Below are positions 15,860 to 23,989 of a stretch of 37,726 nt of DNA, piece after piece. The DNA comes from G020353115 sp964389685. GTDB lineage: Bacteria > Bacteroidota > Bacteroidia > Bacteroidales > VadinHA17. Below the pieces are notes generated by a model. The model saw nothing but the letters and a program-made list of their open reading frames with translations. It searched no databases and was not told where the DNA came from. The number at the start of each line of letters is the position of its first letter. Positions within the stretch are counted from its first letter, which is position 1. The stretch spans positions 1 through 37,726 of the forward strand of contig CAYMFM010000036.1 in NCBI GenBank assembly GCA_964389685.1, written 5' to 3'. The translations under genes were made by a program, and so were the position numbers.

Positions 15860-18217
15860 CTATTCGTACCGTAAACTTTCCACCGGATTTCGTGCAGCCA
15901 CCATGTTTATTTTGAAAATCATTGTAAGGTAAGAAACAAAGCCGGTAAGAATAAAAGTGACGAAAAATACCCAAACCTGGATTGGAAGCCGTTGTGTAAA
16001 ATTTTGAAGCCAATTATCCATAAGGTAAAAGGAAATTGGAACAGAAATTATAAAGGATACCAGCAGGTTCCAGAAAAGATTTATTGAAAAGACAGAAACG
16101 ATATTCAACGCAGTGGCACCCATTGCTTTTCGGATTCCTATCTCTTTTGACCGTTCTTCAGAAACATGGGAAGCAACAGCATATAATCCGATGCATGATA
16201 TAATAATAGCAATTGCTGAAAAGAATTCAAAAAGCAAGGCATTCCTTCTTTCATTATCGTAAAGCGAATCAAAACTCTTGTCCAGGTATTCATATTCAAA
16301 GGGTTGTTCCGGATTATACTCATCCCAGATTTCCTTTAAAATAGCAATAACCTCATTTTCTCTTTCCTGCTGGAACTTAACCAGGATATTTCCCTGGTTA
16401 TACATCCATGGAAGTATGAATGAATCATAGATATAAAACAGAGCCGGTTCAATATCCTTTTTCAACGACCTGAAATGAGTATTATTAACAACACCGATTA
16501 TCTCGCCGCTCCGCTTGTTAGCCCATAAAAGTTTACCAACAGGATTTGTAAGGCCTATCTGATCAGCAGTTTCCTGGTTAATGATGAAAGCTTCTGCTTT
16601 GTCGGATACCATATCTTGATTGAAATTACGTCCGGCTGTCAGCTCCATACCCATGACATTGAAGAAATCATATTCAACCGCAAAAATATCCACAATCACA
16701 TTCTCATTTTCTTGCTTCCCTTCCCAATTGAGAAAATCCTGACCACCTGAAAAGAACGACCTGCTCTGAAGGGTTACTCCTTCGATCGAGGGATTTTTCA
16801 GTAATTCCTGTTTTATGTGATCAAATCTTTGAATAAACGGTTGACGGGCAGCAATCATTACGATATTCTCCCGGTTGAATCCAAGGTCATAATTGAGCAT
16901 AAAATTTAACTGTGTGATACTAATTAAGGTACAGACAATCAAAACCATGGATACAGCAAACTGAATGATTAAAAGAATATTTCTTATGGTAATGTTTCTT
17001 GTTTTAAAGCTGCTGTCAATTCTGAGAATAAATGATGGGCTAAGACTCGATAGTAACAGGTTGGGATAAAATCCGCCAGCTATTACTGCTAAAGTAAATA
17101 TTCCAAATAATAGCAATACTCCCTGCAATCCGATCCCTGTTTCACTGAGGTTCGCATTTGTGAAATTGACAAATTGAGGCTTTACCAGTTCAACAATCCC
17201 CGCTGAAATGAAAAAGGCGACAGCAACAAAAATCATTGATTTGATCATTAATTCCAGGAATAGTTGTCTCCTGCTGCTACCCAGGGTCTTTTTAATTGCG
17301 ATATTTCTCAGGCTCTTTAACTGATCAACGAAAACGAGAATAGTAAAGTTGATAACTGAAAAAATAAGGATCATGAAAGCAATAGCCCCAAAGAAATAGA
17401 GTTTGGATTTTCGCTCGGTTTGGGCGATCTCTGAACCGAGCCCGGTTGTAAAATGGACATCCGATAGAGCCTGGAGCCCCAGTTCCATCTGTAACCGTGA
17501 AATGATTTCATTGTTCCCTTTTGCCAGATCCGATATTTTCCTGTTCAAAGCAGGAATGTCGGATTGGTTTTTAATGGTGACGTATAAATAATTGTTCCAT
17601 GGGTGGGTAATACCAAATCGCTTTAGCAGATCATGTGGCATGAGGATGTCAAATGCAAGATGGGAATTATCCGGCCATGATTCAAACACACCGCCAACCA
17701 TAACAGTAAGTGAATCAATCCTGAAAGATTGGTTGATGGGTGATCTGTTTCCAAAATATTTATTTGCTATTTCCTCACTGATGTATACCTCGAAAGGATC
17801 TCTCATGGGTTCCTTTCCATTTGTTTCGATAATGGAAAATGAAAATATATTGAAAAAAGATGAATCAACAGCTGCAATTCCCGATTCGTAAAATAGCTTT
17901 TCACCCTTTTGTACTATACATTTATCGAATGGTTTAAACCGTGCACAATAAACAATCTCCGGGACATTATCTTGAAGTATTGATTTCATATCAGCATGCA
18001 TTTCAGCCAACCCTGTTGAATTGTTGACACCGGATTGATCGATGATCACGCGGTAGATCTGATCAAAATTTTCATGAAACCGGTCGAAAGCTACCTGATA
18101 GCTTACCCACAAATAGATGAAAATCACACTGGTCATTCCGATAACTATTCCAAGGAGAATAAGAGCAGAATTCCTTTTTTTTGATAGGATTACTCTGAGT
18201 AGTGCTTTGATTGTCAA
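15860..18217 (-). CDS. FtsX/MacB-type ABC transporter permease 1
   Basis: A 785-residue permease with the Bacteroidota double FtsX layout: a first membrane segment (residues about 17-37, ILLGIVIGMTSVIFIYLW), a periplasmic MacB_PCD domain (DRFHENFDQIYRV onward), three segments near 280-400 with IKKTLGSSRRQLFLEL, a second periplasmic domain, and three C-terminal segments with KEIGIRKAMGATALNIVSVF and the ending NPVESLRYE. It would need an ABC ATPase, and none is visible in this window. The start codon in this frame is TTG (18217); an in-frame stop lies 12 bp further up, so no ATG start is available upstream. It is divergent from the fucosidase. Its closest relative here is the permease at 23990. 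Confidence 0.9.
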   Translation of the reverse strand: MTIKALLRVILSKKRNSALILLGIVIGMTSVIFIYLWVSYQVAFDRFHENFDQIYRVIIDQSGVNNSTGLAEMHADMKSILQDNVPEIVYCARFKPFDKCIVQKGEKLFYESGIAAVDSSFFNIFSFSIIETNGKEPMRDPFEVYISEEIANKYFGNRSPINQSFRIDSLTVMVGGVFESWPDNSHLAFDILMPHDLLKRFGITHPWNNYLYVTIKNQSDIPALNRKISDLAKGNNEIISRLQMELGLQALSDVHFTTGLGSEIAQTERKSKLYFFGAIAFMILIFSVINFTILVFVDQLKSLRNIAIKKTLGSSRRQLFLELMIKSMIFVAVAFFISAGIVELVKPQFVNFTNANLSETGIGLQGVLLLFGIFTLAVIAGGFYPNLLLSSLSPSFILRIDSSFKTRNITIRNILLIIQFAVSMVLIVCTLISITQLNFMLNYDLGFNRENIVMIAARQPFIQRFDHIKQELLKNPSIEGVTLQSRSFFSGGQDFLNWEGKQENENVIVDIFAVEYDFFNVMGMELTAGRNFNQDMVSDKAEAFIINQETADQIGLTNPVGKLLWANKRSGEIIGVVNNTHFRSLKKDIEPALFYIYDSFILPWMYNQGNILVKFQQERENEVIAILKEIWDEYNPEQPFEYEYLDKSFDSLYDNERRNALLFEFFSAIAIIISCIGLYAVASHVSEERSKEIGIRKAMGATALNIVSVFSINLFWNLLVSFIISVPISFYLMDNWLQNFTQRLPIQVWVFFVTFILTGFVSYLTMIFKINMVAARNPVESLRYE

Positions 18218-18472
18218 CGTATTGTAGGTTTAGATAAATTTAATCCAAAAAATATACCGTAAGATTCATTCCTTGAAAAAACCGGGTATTGGCAAAATTT
18301 AACCTGAAATATATAAAAGTTATCCCATTTTATGACTGTATGCTTTTCTAAATGGTACTGGCGTATGATTTTTTTAACTCTCAGGATGGAATATAGTAGG
18401 AATTTACCTATTTTGGGACAACCTTTTTCTCGTAGTTGCTTTGTCAATTTTCTCATTAAACATCCTCCTCGA

Positions 18473-19921
18473 ATGAAACAACTGTTGATCTTCTTTAGTC
18501 TGATATTTCTTTTCAGCTGTTTAGGGCCCGGTGACCCACTACCATACGGAGCGGCACCGTGCGAGCGTCAACTTGGATGGCACAAGTTGAAATTCTATGC
18601 ATTTATCCATTTCAGCCCCAATACATTTACCGACAAGGAGTGGGGTTATGGGGATGAAGATCCCGCTATTTTTAACCCGACCGAACTGGATTGCCGGCAA
18701 TGGGCAAGAGTGGCTAAAGAAGCCGGTATGGAAGGGATCGTGATCACCGCAAAGCACCACGATGGATTTTGTCTCTGGCCTTCAGCTTATACCGAACATT
18801 CGGTGAAAAATTCACCCTTCCGGGATGGGAAAGGGGATGTCATTCGGGAATTGCGTGAGGCATGCGATGAATACGGTTTGAAATTAGGGATCTACCTCTC
18901 TCCCTGGGACCGGAACCATGCTGCTTATGGCACCGCTGAATACATTACCTATTACCGAAACCAGCTGAAAGAATTGCTTACCAACTATGGTGAAATCTTT
19001 GAAGTCTGGTTTGATGGTGCCAATGGTGGTGACGGGTATTATGGGGGAGCAAAGGAAACCAGGAGAATTGATAACAGGACCTATTACGATTGGGAAAATA
19101 CCCACAGGATTGTGAGGGAATTGCAACCGATGGCCTGCATGTTCAGTGACGGTGGACCGGATATCCGTTGGATTGGTAACGAACGGGGTTATGCCTCTGA
19201 GACAAACTGGTGTACAATGAACAGTGGCCGGCTATACCCGGGAGTGGGTGGTGTAAATGAGGTGTTGCAAAAAGGACAGGAAGACGGAGATATGTGGCTT
19301 CCTGCTGAAGTCAATACATCCATCCGGCCGGGATGGTTTTACCATCCGGCAGAGGATGACAAGGTGAAACCAGTAAGCCAGCTAATTGATAACTGGTACC
19401 ATTCGGTCGGGATGAATGGAAATTTTATTCTGAACCTTCCGGTTGACCGGCGGGGACTGATCCATGAAAACGATGTGAAGGCATTGATGGGATTGAAGAA
19501 ATATGTTGCTGAATCATTTTCAGCCGATTTTGCACGTGATGCAGATTGTTCAGCATCGGATGTGAGGGGCAGGTCCGAGAAATTTGGCGCTTCAATGGTT
19601 AATGATGGCAATAATGATACCTACTGGGCAGTGAATGATGGTGTCCTGAACGCCTCGCTTGAGATTGATTTTCAGGAACCAGTGATGGTGAATGGTTTGC
19701 TGATCCGTGAATATATCCGGTTGGGTCAGCGGATTTGTTCCTTCACCATTGAAGTGATGATGGGAAGGGAGTATCAGGAAGTGGTAACCGGAACAACCAT
19801 CGGTAACCGCCGGATCGTAAAATTCCCGATGGTTGAAACAGTGAAGTTGAGAATCAATCTGGATGCCAAGGCACCACCGGTCATTTCAACCATCGAGGTG
19901 TACCGCATCCCGGAACTATAA
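18473..19921 (+). CDS. Alpha-L-fucosidase lipoprotein, GH29, with C-terminal discoidin-like domain
   Basis: Starting at ATG 18473 gives a 482-residue lipoprotein (lipobox LFSC, Cys16); the extra 47 codons upstream in frame do not look like protein of this family. The GH29 barrel shows HFSPNTFTDKEWGYG (46-60), ITAKHHDGFCLWPS (91-104) and the probable nucleophile Asp181 in EVWFDGANG. It releases terminal alpha-L-fucose from glycans in the periplasm or at the cell surface. From about residue 375 the sequence becomes beta-rich (DGNNDTYWAVNDGV, LEIDFQEPVMVNGLLIREYI), like an F5/8 type C (CBM32-like) module. It is followed after 55 bp by a nuclease gene on the same strand. Confidence 0.92.
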   Translation: MKQLLIFFSLIFLFSCLGPGDPLPYGAAPCERQLGWHKLKFYAFIHFSPNTFTDKEWGYGDEDPAIFNPTELDCRQWARVAKEAGMEGIVITAKHHDGFCLWPSAYTEHSVKNSPFRDGKGDVIRELREACDEYGLKLGIYLSPWDRNHAAYGTAEYITYYRNQLKELLTNYGEIFEVWFDGANGGDGYYGGAKETRRIDNRTYYDWENTHRIVRELQPMACMFSDGGPDIRWIGNERGYASETNWCTMNSGRLYPGVGGVNEVLQKGQEDGDMWLPAEVNTSIRPGWFYHPAEDDKVKPVSQLIDNWYHSVGMNGNFILNLPVDRRGLIHENDVKALMGLKKYVAESFSADFARDADCSASDVRGRSEKFGASMVNDGNNDTYWAVNDGVLNASLEIDFQEPVMVNGLLIREYIRLGQRICSFTIEVMMGREYQEVVTGTTIGNRRIVKFPMVETVKLRINLDAKAPPVISTIEVYRIPEL

Positions 19922-19976
19922 GCCAGAGATAGGAGAGGAACAGGCAAGGGCTGTACTTGAAATCCAATATTAAACA

Positions 19977-20789
19977 ATGAAAAAGAGGATTGTTTGGATG
20001 GTAACCACGGCACTGATCATCCTTGCCGTGATCTTTCATGCCCGTCTGGGACAGTTTATTTCCAAAATTACCACGCGCATTTCCGCTCCTCCCATCATGC
20101 TCATGATCGATGAGATTGGGGATGGGATTGCAGTGGATACTACTTCCCAGCTGCTAAAAAAAACCGGTTTCTGGTTATCCTATAATGAGATGTATGAACA
20201 GGCAGACTGGACAGCGTATATTTTTACAAGGGAGATGGTGGAAAGAGGATCCATCACACGGAGCGATGATTTCAGACCGGACACTGCGGTTCTGACAGGG
20301 TCAGCCCAACTGGGTGATTACCGGGGTAGTGGTTACCACCGTGGACACCTGGTCCCTGCAGGGGATATGACCTGGTCAGAGATAGCAATGAGTGAATCGT
20401 TTTTACTGAGCAACATGAGTCCGCAGGTTGCCGGTTTTAACCAGGGAATATGGAAGCGGCTGGAGAACCGGGTCCGCATATGGGCGGTCGAGAATGACAG
20501 CATTTATGTGATCACCGGACCGGTCCTGTCGAATGTGGAGGAAACGATCGGGGAGAACGGAGTTGGAGTACCCGGCTATTATTTTAAGATTATCATGGAT
20601 ATTTCCTATCCAACTTACAAAGGCATTGGTTTCCTGATGAAGAACGAATCCAATCCAGCCGACATTTTTGAATTTGCCGTGACCATCGATTACCTGGAAG
20701 AATTGCTAAACTATAATTTCTTTCCCGACCAGCCCATCAGGGATATCGAATATGTAGAGAGTAGGGTGGACGTGAACCAGTGGAGATAA
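19977..20789 (+). CDS. DNA/RNA non-specific endonuclease (NUC1 family), membrane-anchored or secreted
   Basis: A 270-residue protein with an N-terminal hydrophobic segment (residues 5-22) that serves as signal or anchor. The beta-beta-alpha-metal nuclease core carries YHRGHLVPAGDM (120-131) with the catalytic His124 and the metal-binding Asn156 in GFNQGIWKRLE. The usual DRGH reads HRGH here, a change of the first residue that should not remove catalysis. The protein would degrade extracellular or periplasmic nucleic acid for nutrition. It lies downstream of the fucosidase in the same direction with a 55-bp gap, so co-transcription is possible but not shown. Confidence 0.9.
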   Translation: MKKRIVWMVTTALIILAVIFHARLGQFISKITTRISAPPIMLMIDEIGDGIAVDTTSQLLKKTGFWLSYNEMYEQADWTAYIFTREMVERGSITRSDDFRPDTAVLTGSAQLGDYRGSGYHRGHLVPAGDMTWSEIAMSESFLLSNMSPQVAGFNQGIWKRLENRVRIWAVENDSIYVITGPVLSNVEETIGENGVGVPGYYFKIIMDISYPTYKGIGFLMKNESNPADIFEFAVTIDYLEELLNYNFFPDQPIRDIEYVESRVDVNQWR

Positions 20790-20794
20790 ATGAG

Positions 20795-20989
20795 CTATTT
20801 CTTACTGTAAATAACATACTCAACCATTAACAGAAAGAGTGGAAATATTATACTCAGTACCAGCTGGGTATCAAGTCCAATTCCTTCTCCGGCTGCTATT
20901 GAGTTAAGAGTATTGAACATCAGGAAGATAATCACTCCTAATGAAATGGATTGGCAAACCCCAAAGATCCAAAAGATAATTTTTTTCAT
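20795..20989 (-). CDS. Small two-helix membrane protein, cassette A
   Basis: A 64-residue frame: Met-Lys-Lys start, first hydrophobic segment about 4-26 (IIFWIFGVCQSISLGVIIFL), polar loop, second segment about 43-59 (LVLSIIFPLFLLMVEYVIY), basic end. It ends 5 bp from the convergent nuclease stop. I do not recognise a family. Its layout resembles the 69-residue protein at 29094-29303, and both are preceded by the same degenerate sequence, which supports it as a real or recently real gene. Confidence 0.55.
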   Translation of the reverse strand: MKKIIFWIFGVCQSISLGVIIFLMFNTLNSIAAGEGIGLDTQLVLSIIFPLFLLMVEYVIYSKK

Positions 20990-20992
20990 TTT

Positions 20993-21214
20993 TCCAGAAT
21001 TTAGTTATTGTGTTCATTTGAATTTCTTGTACAAACTGAATCACTCTGTTTTGATCTATACTAATCCTTAAGAAAGGAAAACCAAAATAAAATATACGAA
21101 AGTCACCATCCGGCAGATGGATTCTGAATTCCATAATGGAAATTGTTTATCGATCCTTTTCTACAGGATATCAACCAATCTGATCATTTGGTCGATTTCG
21201 TGACTGATGTATTG
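20993..21214 (-). repeat. Degenerate duplicated segment, cassette A
   Basis: Read on the minus strand, this region resembles 29305-29570. Three anchors keep their order and spacing: GGTCGATTT (plus 21190-21198), GTTTATCGAT (21145-21154) and AATATACGA (21091-21099), the latter two 45 bp apart here and 46 bp apart in the other copy. Past the last anchor, the frame reads SYILFWFSFLKD then stops, against SYILFFSFTGKP in the other copy, and an offset frame gives LRISIDQNRVIQF, similar to LRIIFIRDPDGKITGF. This looks like a decayed gene tail that precedes the small membrane protein. Confidence 0.5.
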
Positions 21215-21264
21215 TCTGTCCGCCATTGAAAATGTAAATTGCATTGGATTAAGAGAGGATTTCA

Positions 21265-22290
21265 ATGTCGAAATTGGCCGAAATACTTTTGCATGTTGTT
21301 TTGTGGAGTGTATTTACTGCAATTTTATTAATGGGTGTTGTAACATCAAAATCTCCGGAATATTTTACAGATGCTTTAAGAAACATACGTTCATTATTAT
21401 ATTGCATTCCATTATTCTATTTATACTATTCATTTCTGGTGCCCCATGTTTTGGCAAAAAGGGGAATATGGAAGTTTTTACTATTTGGTATTATCATTTT
21501 ATTCATATCAGGAAATATTATTTGGTTGGTTGATACCCCAAATCCAATAAAGGAGCTAACAGGATTTGCATCCTGGACTGAAATATGGTGGAAAAGGTTC
21601 ATAAGGGGGATTATTCTGTCCTGCTATATTTCATTTTTATCCATCGTTATCAGATTTGGAGTGGATTGGTTCAGGAATCAGCAAATACGATTAGAGCTAA
21701 TTAATAAAAACCAGGCAAGCGAACTGGCATTAATGAAATCCCAGATCAATCCCCATTTCCTCTTTAATACTCTGAACAATATTTATAGCCTTGCAAACAG
21801 GCATGATGATAAAGCGTTGGACGCAATGGTGAAGTTGTCAGGTATTATGAGATATTTAATCTATGATACACAGGCTGATAGAGTTTCTCTTGAAAAAGAA
21901 GTTGAATACCTGGAGAACTATCTTGAATTGCAACGTCTGCGCCTGCGTGATCCGGGTTCGGTTAAGTATACGATTGAAGGAGAAATGGGGGAACTTGAGA
22001 TCGCTCCAATGCTGTTGATTCCATTTGTTGAAAATGCATTCAAACATGGAGATAAAAAGGCTAAAGCCCCGGCTATTAACATTGAACTTGCTGTTCATTC
22101 AAATGTATTAATCTTTAGAGTTAGAAATTCCATTCCGGAGAGGGTAATTGAAAAAGACCAGACAGAGGGAATCGGATTATCGAACCTGAAAAAAAGACTC
22201 GAAATACTGTATCAAAACAGGCATGAACTAAAAATTACCGATCAGGACGGAATTTATCAGGCATATCTTGAAATCAAGTTAGATACATAA
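21265..22290 (+). CDS. LytS/YehU-type sensor histidine kinase
   Basis: The 341-residue product has four membrane segments in the first 135 residues (about 8-26, 45-60, 70-88, 113-131) and no large sensing domain. The His_kinase domain begins MKSQINPHFLFNTLNNIYSL, with the phospho-accepting His at 164, and the ATP-binding part shows LLIPFVENAFKHG and GIGLSNLKKRLEILY. This is the LytS/YehU class that pairs with LytTR regulators. It probably senses membrane state or a small ligand at the inner membrane. The stop TAA shares its last base with the ATG of the regulator gene (22290), so the two are coupled. Confidence 0.93.
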   Translation: MSKLAEILLHVVLWSVFTAILLMGVVTSKSPEYFTDALRNIRSLLYCIPLFYLYYSFLVPHVLAKRGIWKFLLFGIIILFISGNIIWLVDTPNPIKELTGFASWTEIWWKRFIRGIILSCYISFLSIVIRFGVDWFRNQQIRLELINKNQASELALMKSQINPHFLFNTLNNIYSLANRHDDKALDAMVKLSGIMRYLIYDTQADRVSLEKEVEYLENYLELQRLRLRDPGSVKYTIEGEMGELEIAPMLLIPFVENAFKHGDKKAKAPAINIELAVHSNVLIFRVRNSIPERVIEKDQTEGIGLSNLKKRLEILYQNRHELKITDQDGIYQAYLEIKLDT

Positions 22291-23024
22291 TGATACGTTT
22301 TATTGCAATCGATGATGAACCCCTTGCCCTGGATCTAATCCGGGATTATACGGAACGCATTCCATTTCTTTTACTGGAGGGTCTTTTTGAGAGTGGAATG
22401 GAAGTCCTGGACTGGCTTCAGAACCATCAGGTTGATCTGATTTTCCTCGATATCATGATGCCCGATATTACCGGCATTCAGTTCATGGAAGTGCTGCATA
22501 ACAGGCCCCTGGTTGTGTTTACCACCGCATACGACCAGTATGCATTAAAAGGATTTGAACTGGATGTTGTGGATTACCTGCTAAAGCCCATTTCCTTCGA
22601 AAGATTCCTGAAAGCAGTCCTTAAAGTACAGGAAAGATTGCAAGCTGAAAAAACGGGTACCATTCAGTCCCCCAGCCAGGGTGTTATACAATCCGGTGAC
22701 AGGGACTACATTTTTATCCGAACCGAGGGACATCTGAAAAAGATTGATCTGAAATCCATCTGTTATATTGAAGGGATGAAGGACTACCTTTCTATCCACA
22801 CCGGGGAAGGCAGGATCATGACCCTGATGAATTTCCGGGATATGCTGGATCTTTTGCCGGAAGAGAGGTTCATACGAATACATCGTTCCTTCATCATTCA
22901 TGTAGATTTCATTGACAGGGTAGAATCAAAGGTGGTGATTGTTAAGAACAAAAGAATTCCCATCAGCAAAGCCTATCGTGATGGTTTTTATGCATTGATA
23001 AATAAACAGAATAAATCCTCATAA
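22290..23024 (+). CDS. LytTR family response regulator
   Basis: A 244-residue regulator. The receiver domain covers residues 1-120, with acidic residues D8/D9, phospho-acceptor D54 (IFLDIMMPD), and Lys99 in DYLLKPIS. The LytTR DNA-binding domain follows at about 140-240 (YIFIRTEGHLKKIDLKSICY, RFIRIHRSFIIHVDFIDRV, KRIPISKAYRDGF). LytTR domains bind pairs of short direct repeats upstream of target genes. It is translationally coupled to the kinase and sits seven bases upstream of the ankyrin gene. The likely targets are this operon and perhaps the neighbouring permease genes; no clear binding repeat was identified by eye. Confidence 0.94.
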   Translation: MIRFIAIDDEPLALDLIRDYTERIPFLLLEGLFESGMEVLDWLQNHQVDLIFLDIMMPDITGIQFMEVLHNRPLVVFTTAYDQYALKGFELDVVDYLLKPISFERFLKAVLKVQERLQAEKTGTIQSPSQGVIQSGDRDYIFIRTEGHLKKIDLKSICYIEGMKDYLSIHTGEGRIMTLMNFRDMLDLLPEERFIRIHRSFIIHVDFIDRVESKVVIVKNKRIPISKAYRDGFYALINKQNKSS

Positions 23025-23031
23025 CCTGTTA

Positions 23032-23943
23032 ATGATGAGTAAAGTAAGATGTGTCATTTACAAGCGGGGTATTCTTTTCTTCCTGTTTCTCATTTCATGT
23101 TTTATACTTATAGGTCAGATTAATGCAGCTGAAATCCATGATGCCGTTAAGCATGGAGATTTGGACAGGGTGAAACTGATCCTCACATCCAATCCAAATC
23201 TAATAGACACACCCGATATTATTGGACATACTCCGTTGAGTTTATCTGCCACATATGCTCATTGGGATATCTTTCAATATCTTCTGGAAGCAGGAGCAAA
23301 CGTAAACATAATAACCAAATCAAACACTACTGTAGCACATTCTGTCTGTCAGCACAACCGGCCGGATATGCTGGAACTTTTACTTCAAAAAGGAGCATCT
23401 CCCTGTCTGAAAATCGGGGATATTTACGGTGAGTACACTCCCATGTTGCGAGCGGTTCAGCGGGGGTGTAAAGATGTGATCGCATACCTTCTTGATAACG
23501 GTTCAAGTCCTGATGAATCGACCAGGGAGGGCTGGAATGCGCTTCACCTCGCAGCCAAATGTGGCCATCGGCATCTCTATGGTTTACTTATTGAAAAAGG
23601 TGTATCGTTGGATAAAAAGGACAATGACGGGAAAACTCCCATGGAATATGATTTCCACAGGCCCGATCCCATTCCATTCGATCAAAAACTGTATGAGGAT
23701 TATACCGGTCGGTATACCTGGGAAGGAGCTCCCGAAGGATTGGGAACCACCGTTTTTTTAAAGGATGGCTCTTTGATGCTCGATGATTATAGTCTTAATG
23801 AGTTGTACCCCATAGGAGAAGACCTTTTTTACTGTAGCCAGGATCCCTGGACCCTTAAATTTCACAGAGACCAGTCAGGAGTTGTCGACCGCGTTGAGCT
23901 CTTTTTTCTGCGTCGCAGTGTGACGGTAAATAAAATGAAATAG
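23032..23943 (+). CDS. Exported ankyrin-repeat protein
   Basis: A 303-residue protein with an N-terminal export signal (hydrophobic residues 12-29, GILFFLFLISCFILIGQI). Ankyrin repeats follow at about 35-210: HDAVKHGDLDRVKLILTSNP, GHTPLSLSATYAHWDIFQYL, a repeat with AHSVCQHNRPDMLELLLQKG, one with LRAVQRGCKDVIAYLLDNG, and GWNALHLAAKCGHRHLYGLL. The last 90 residues form a beta-rich segment (YTGRYTWEGAPEGL, VFLKDGSLMLDDYSLNELY) resembling the short DUF-type barrel found at the end of some Bacteroidota hydrolases. Ankyrin repeats bind other proteins. The position between regulator and permease suggests a role in this signalling/export unit, but no function is known. ATG 23035 is an equal start. 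Confidence 0.85.
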   Translation: MMSKVRCVIYKRGILFFLFLISCFILIGQINAAEIHDAVKHGDLDRVKLILTSNPNLIDTPDIIGHTPLSLSATYAHWDIFQYLLEAGANVNIITKSNTTVAHSVCQHNRPDMLELLLQKGASPCLKIGDIYGEYTPMLRAVQRGCKDVIAYLLDNGSSPDESTREGWNALHLAAKCGHRHLYGLLIEKGVSLDKKDNDGKTPMEYDFHRPDPIPFDQKLYEDYTGRYTWEGAPEGLGTTVFLKDGSLMLDDYSLNELYPIGEDLFYCSQDPWTLKFHRDQSGVVDRVELFFLRRSVTVNKMK

Positions 23944-23989
23944 ATCAGGAATAGGATATTCATGCAATCAAAACAACAAACCAGTGAAC

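Noticed and set aside
18214..18456. 80-codon minus-strand frame upstream of FtsX permease 1
   Set aside because: Its composition is unlike a known protein, it covers the divergent promoter region and has no recognisable domain.
20904..21134. 76-codon minus-strand frame reading into the small membrane gene region
   Set aside because: It overlaps the 64-residue gene in another frame and seems to be part of the degenerate cassette, not an intact gene.
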